From the NCBI GenBank assembly GCA_023144115.1, contig JAGLGH010000218.1, positions 1 to 5,848 of the forward strand: DNA of 5,848 nucleotides, in the 5' to 3' direction. The translations under genes and the position numbers were made by a program. Positions within the stretch are counted from its first letter, which is position 1, and every line of letters begins with the position of its first letter. This stretch comes from Nanobdellota archaeon. GTDB taxonomy: Archaea; Nanobdellota; Nanobdellia; Woesearchaeales; JAGLGH01. Positions 4,941-5,848 of this stretch are shown in pieces. The notes beneath the pieces were generated by a model, which made no database searches, had not been told where the DNA came from, and was given only the letters and a program-made list of their open reading frames with translations.

Positions 4941-5848
4941 ATGAATTTAAATGGACAAATTCTGAAAAAATTTTTAGGAAGAAATAAAAGAAGATATATT
5001 TTATCCCAGTTTGAAAAAACAAGACATTGGGCTAAAGCATTAAAGTGGGGATGCCTTAGCATCGGTGCGCTTGGAGTAATTAATTTCATGCCAGGGACTG
5101 CACAGCATTGTCTTGAGAGATATGCAGCAAGAAATATATCCAAGACAAGCATAGTCCAGACTATTCCTGATTCTCCTAAACCATATGGCAGTTCTGTTAA
5201 GATTGTTGATGCAAACAATAACATAATCAAATCTTATGGATCAAGAAGATTTCTTAAAAATATTCCTGAAAAAGCCAAAGAGGCAGTGCTGGCATGTGAG
5301 GATCATTATTTTCGCAGACATGATAATTACCCATGGTACATAAATGCATTTATGACCCATGAAGGAGTAAGCGTATATAATCTTTGCGGAGCAATAATCG
5401 ACACATTTCAAGGCAACAAAAGAGGAGGCAGCACAATTGAGATGCAGAATGTGAAGAATATCTTAAGTTATTCAAAGAGGAACTATTTCAATAAGATAAA
5501 AGAGATTATCCAGGCATATATTCTATCAGATAAATTTGGGAAAGACTGGAACCTCGACTTTTATATAAACAATATCTCTATGGGAAATAGGATATCTGGA
5601 TTACCTGCAGCAGCAGATATATATTTTGGAAAAAAGCTGAGAGACTTGAATATGCAACAGCTGGTTACACTTGGTTCATTTATCCCAAATCATAACAGAC
5701 AAATTGCTCTTTATGAGATTGCAAAAGGAAAAGACATAGATGAACTTAACCCTTCAGTGAGGCATCATGCTAAAGAGTCAATCAATAAAATCAATTTAGC
5801 ATTAAAACATTTAAGAAATCTGGATGAGATTACTGATAAAGAATTCAG
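4941..5848 (+). CDS. GT51 peptidoglycan glycosyltransferase (PBP-type transglycosylase), 3' end cut by the window
   Basis: The frame stays open to the right edge (302 complete codons). In bacteria, family GT51 polymerises lipid II into glycan strands outside the membrane. A basic N-terminus (residues 1-35) and one membrane helix (about 36-50) give the usual inside-to-outside anchor. Residues 83-115 resemble the pre-domain strand of class A PBPs. Motif 1 is ACEDHYFRRH (118-127) with catalytic E120. Motif 2 is GGSTIEMQNVKN (162-173), usually GGSTxxQQ; the first Q is M168, while Q169 and K172 remain. Motif 3 is NKIKE (184-188) with the second glutamate E188. Motif 4 is DWNLDFYINNISMGNRISGL then AAADIYFGKKL (to 233). 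The domain's usual end (LRNLDEITDKEF) is reached at 302, so a following transpeptidase domain cannot be judged. Against E. coli PBP1b (recalled), about 13 residues are inserted at 128-141 and the R of motif 3 is N184. Monofunctional MtgA-like or class A PBP-like are both possible. Confidence 0.9.
   Translation, partial: MNLNGQILKKFLGRNKRRYILSQFEKTRHWAKALKWGCLSIGALGVINFMPGTAQHCLERYAARNISKTSIVQTIPDSPKPYGSSVKIVDANNNIIKSYGSRRFLKNIPEKAKEAVLACEDHYFRRHDNYPWYINAFMTHEGVSVYNLCGAIIDTFQGNKRGGSTIEMQNVKNILSYSKRNYFNKIKEIIQAYILSDKFGKDWNLDFYINNISMGNRISGLPAAADIYFGKKLRDLNMQQLVTLGSFIPNHNRQIALYEIAKGKDIDELNPSVRHHAKESINKINLALKHLRNLDEITDKEF

Noticed and set aside
4883..5230. Minus-strand open frame of 115 codons
   Set aside because: It lies opposite the GT51 gene, whose conserved motifs show the plus strand is the coding one.
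1..5848. CRISPR array, insertion sequence or tRNA gene
   Set aside because: No regularly spaced repeats, terminal inverted repeats with a transposase, or cloverleaf-like sequences were seen on either strand.

Overview
The window looks like a piece of a low-GC archaeal chromosome, most plausibly from a DPANN-type lineage (Woesearchaeota/Pacearchaeota-like; this placement is inference). The archaeal signs are an archaeal/plant-type D-aminoacyl-tRNA deacylase (DtdA/DTD2), a Sulfolobus-type single-OB-fold SSB, an archaeal-style L11, TATA boxes about 27 nt upstream of start codons with no leader (leaderless mRNAs), and GGTG-type Shine-Dalgarno sites on the genes that do have leaders.

Layout. 1-112: promoter region with a small hairpin, a TATA box and a Shine-Dalgarno site. 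113-1459 (+): phosphomannomutase/phosphoglucomutase. 1470-1808 (-): small two-helix membrane protein, convergent with the mutase; the two share one symmetric 25-nt terminator hairpin whose loop is the mutase stop codon. 1809-1923: divergent promoter region. 1924-3064 (+): two-gene operon of an OB-fold ssDNA-binding protein and D-aminoacyl-tRNA deacylase, 1 nt apart. 3065-3222: short spacer with a possible gene remnant and an oligo-T terminator for the next gene. 3223-3930 (-): ribosomal protein L11 with a charged C-terminal extension of about 75 residues, standing alone rather than in the usual L11-L1-L10-L12 cluster. 3931-4205: intergenic region with a near-perfect 21-nt palindrome and TATA boxes. 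4206-4850 (+): unrecognised protein with an HEHGH (HExxH) metalloprotease-like motif. 4941-end (+): a gene open at the right edge encoding a membrane-anchored GT51 (penicillin-binding-protein-type) peptidoglycan glycosyltransferase.

How they fit together. The mutase (sugar-1-phosphate supply), SSB, DtdA (translation proofreading) and L11 are housekeeping functions. The striking element is the GT51 protein. This family polymerises lipid II into murein in bacteria and is not expected in an archaeon, yet here it sits behind an archaeal leaderless promoter. It keeps both catalytic glutamates and the GGST motif but has an insertion and unusual substitutions. The orphan HEHGH protein just upstream, also with its own leaderless promoter, may or may not be functionally linked.
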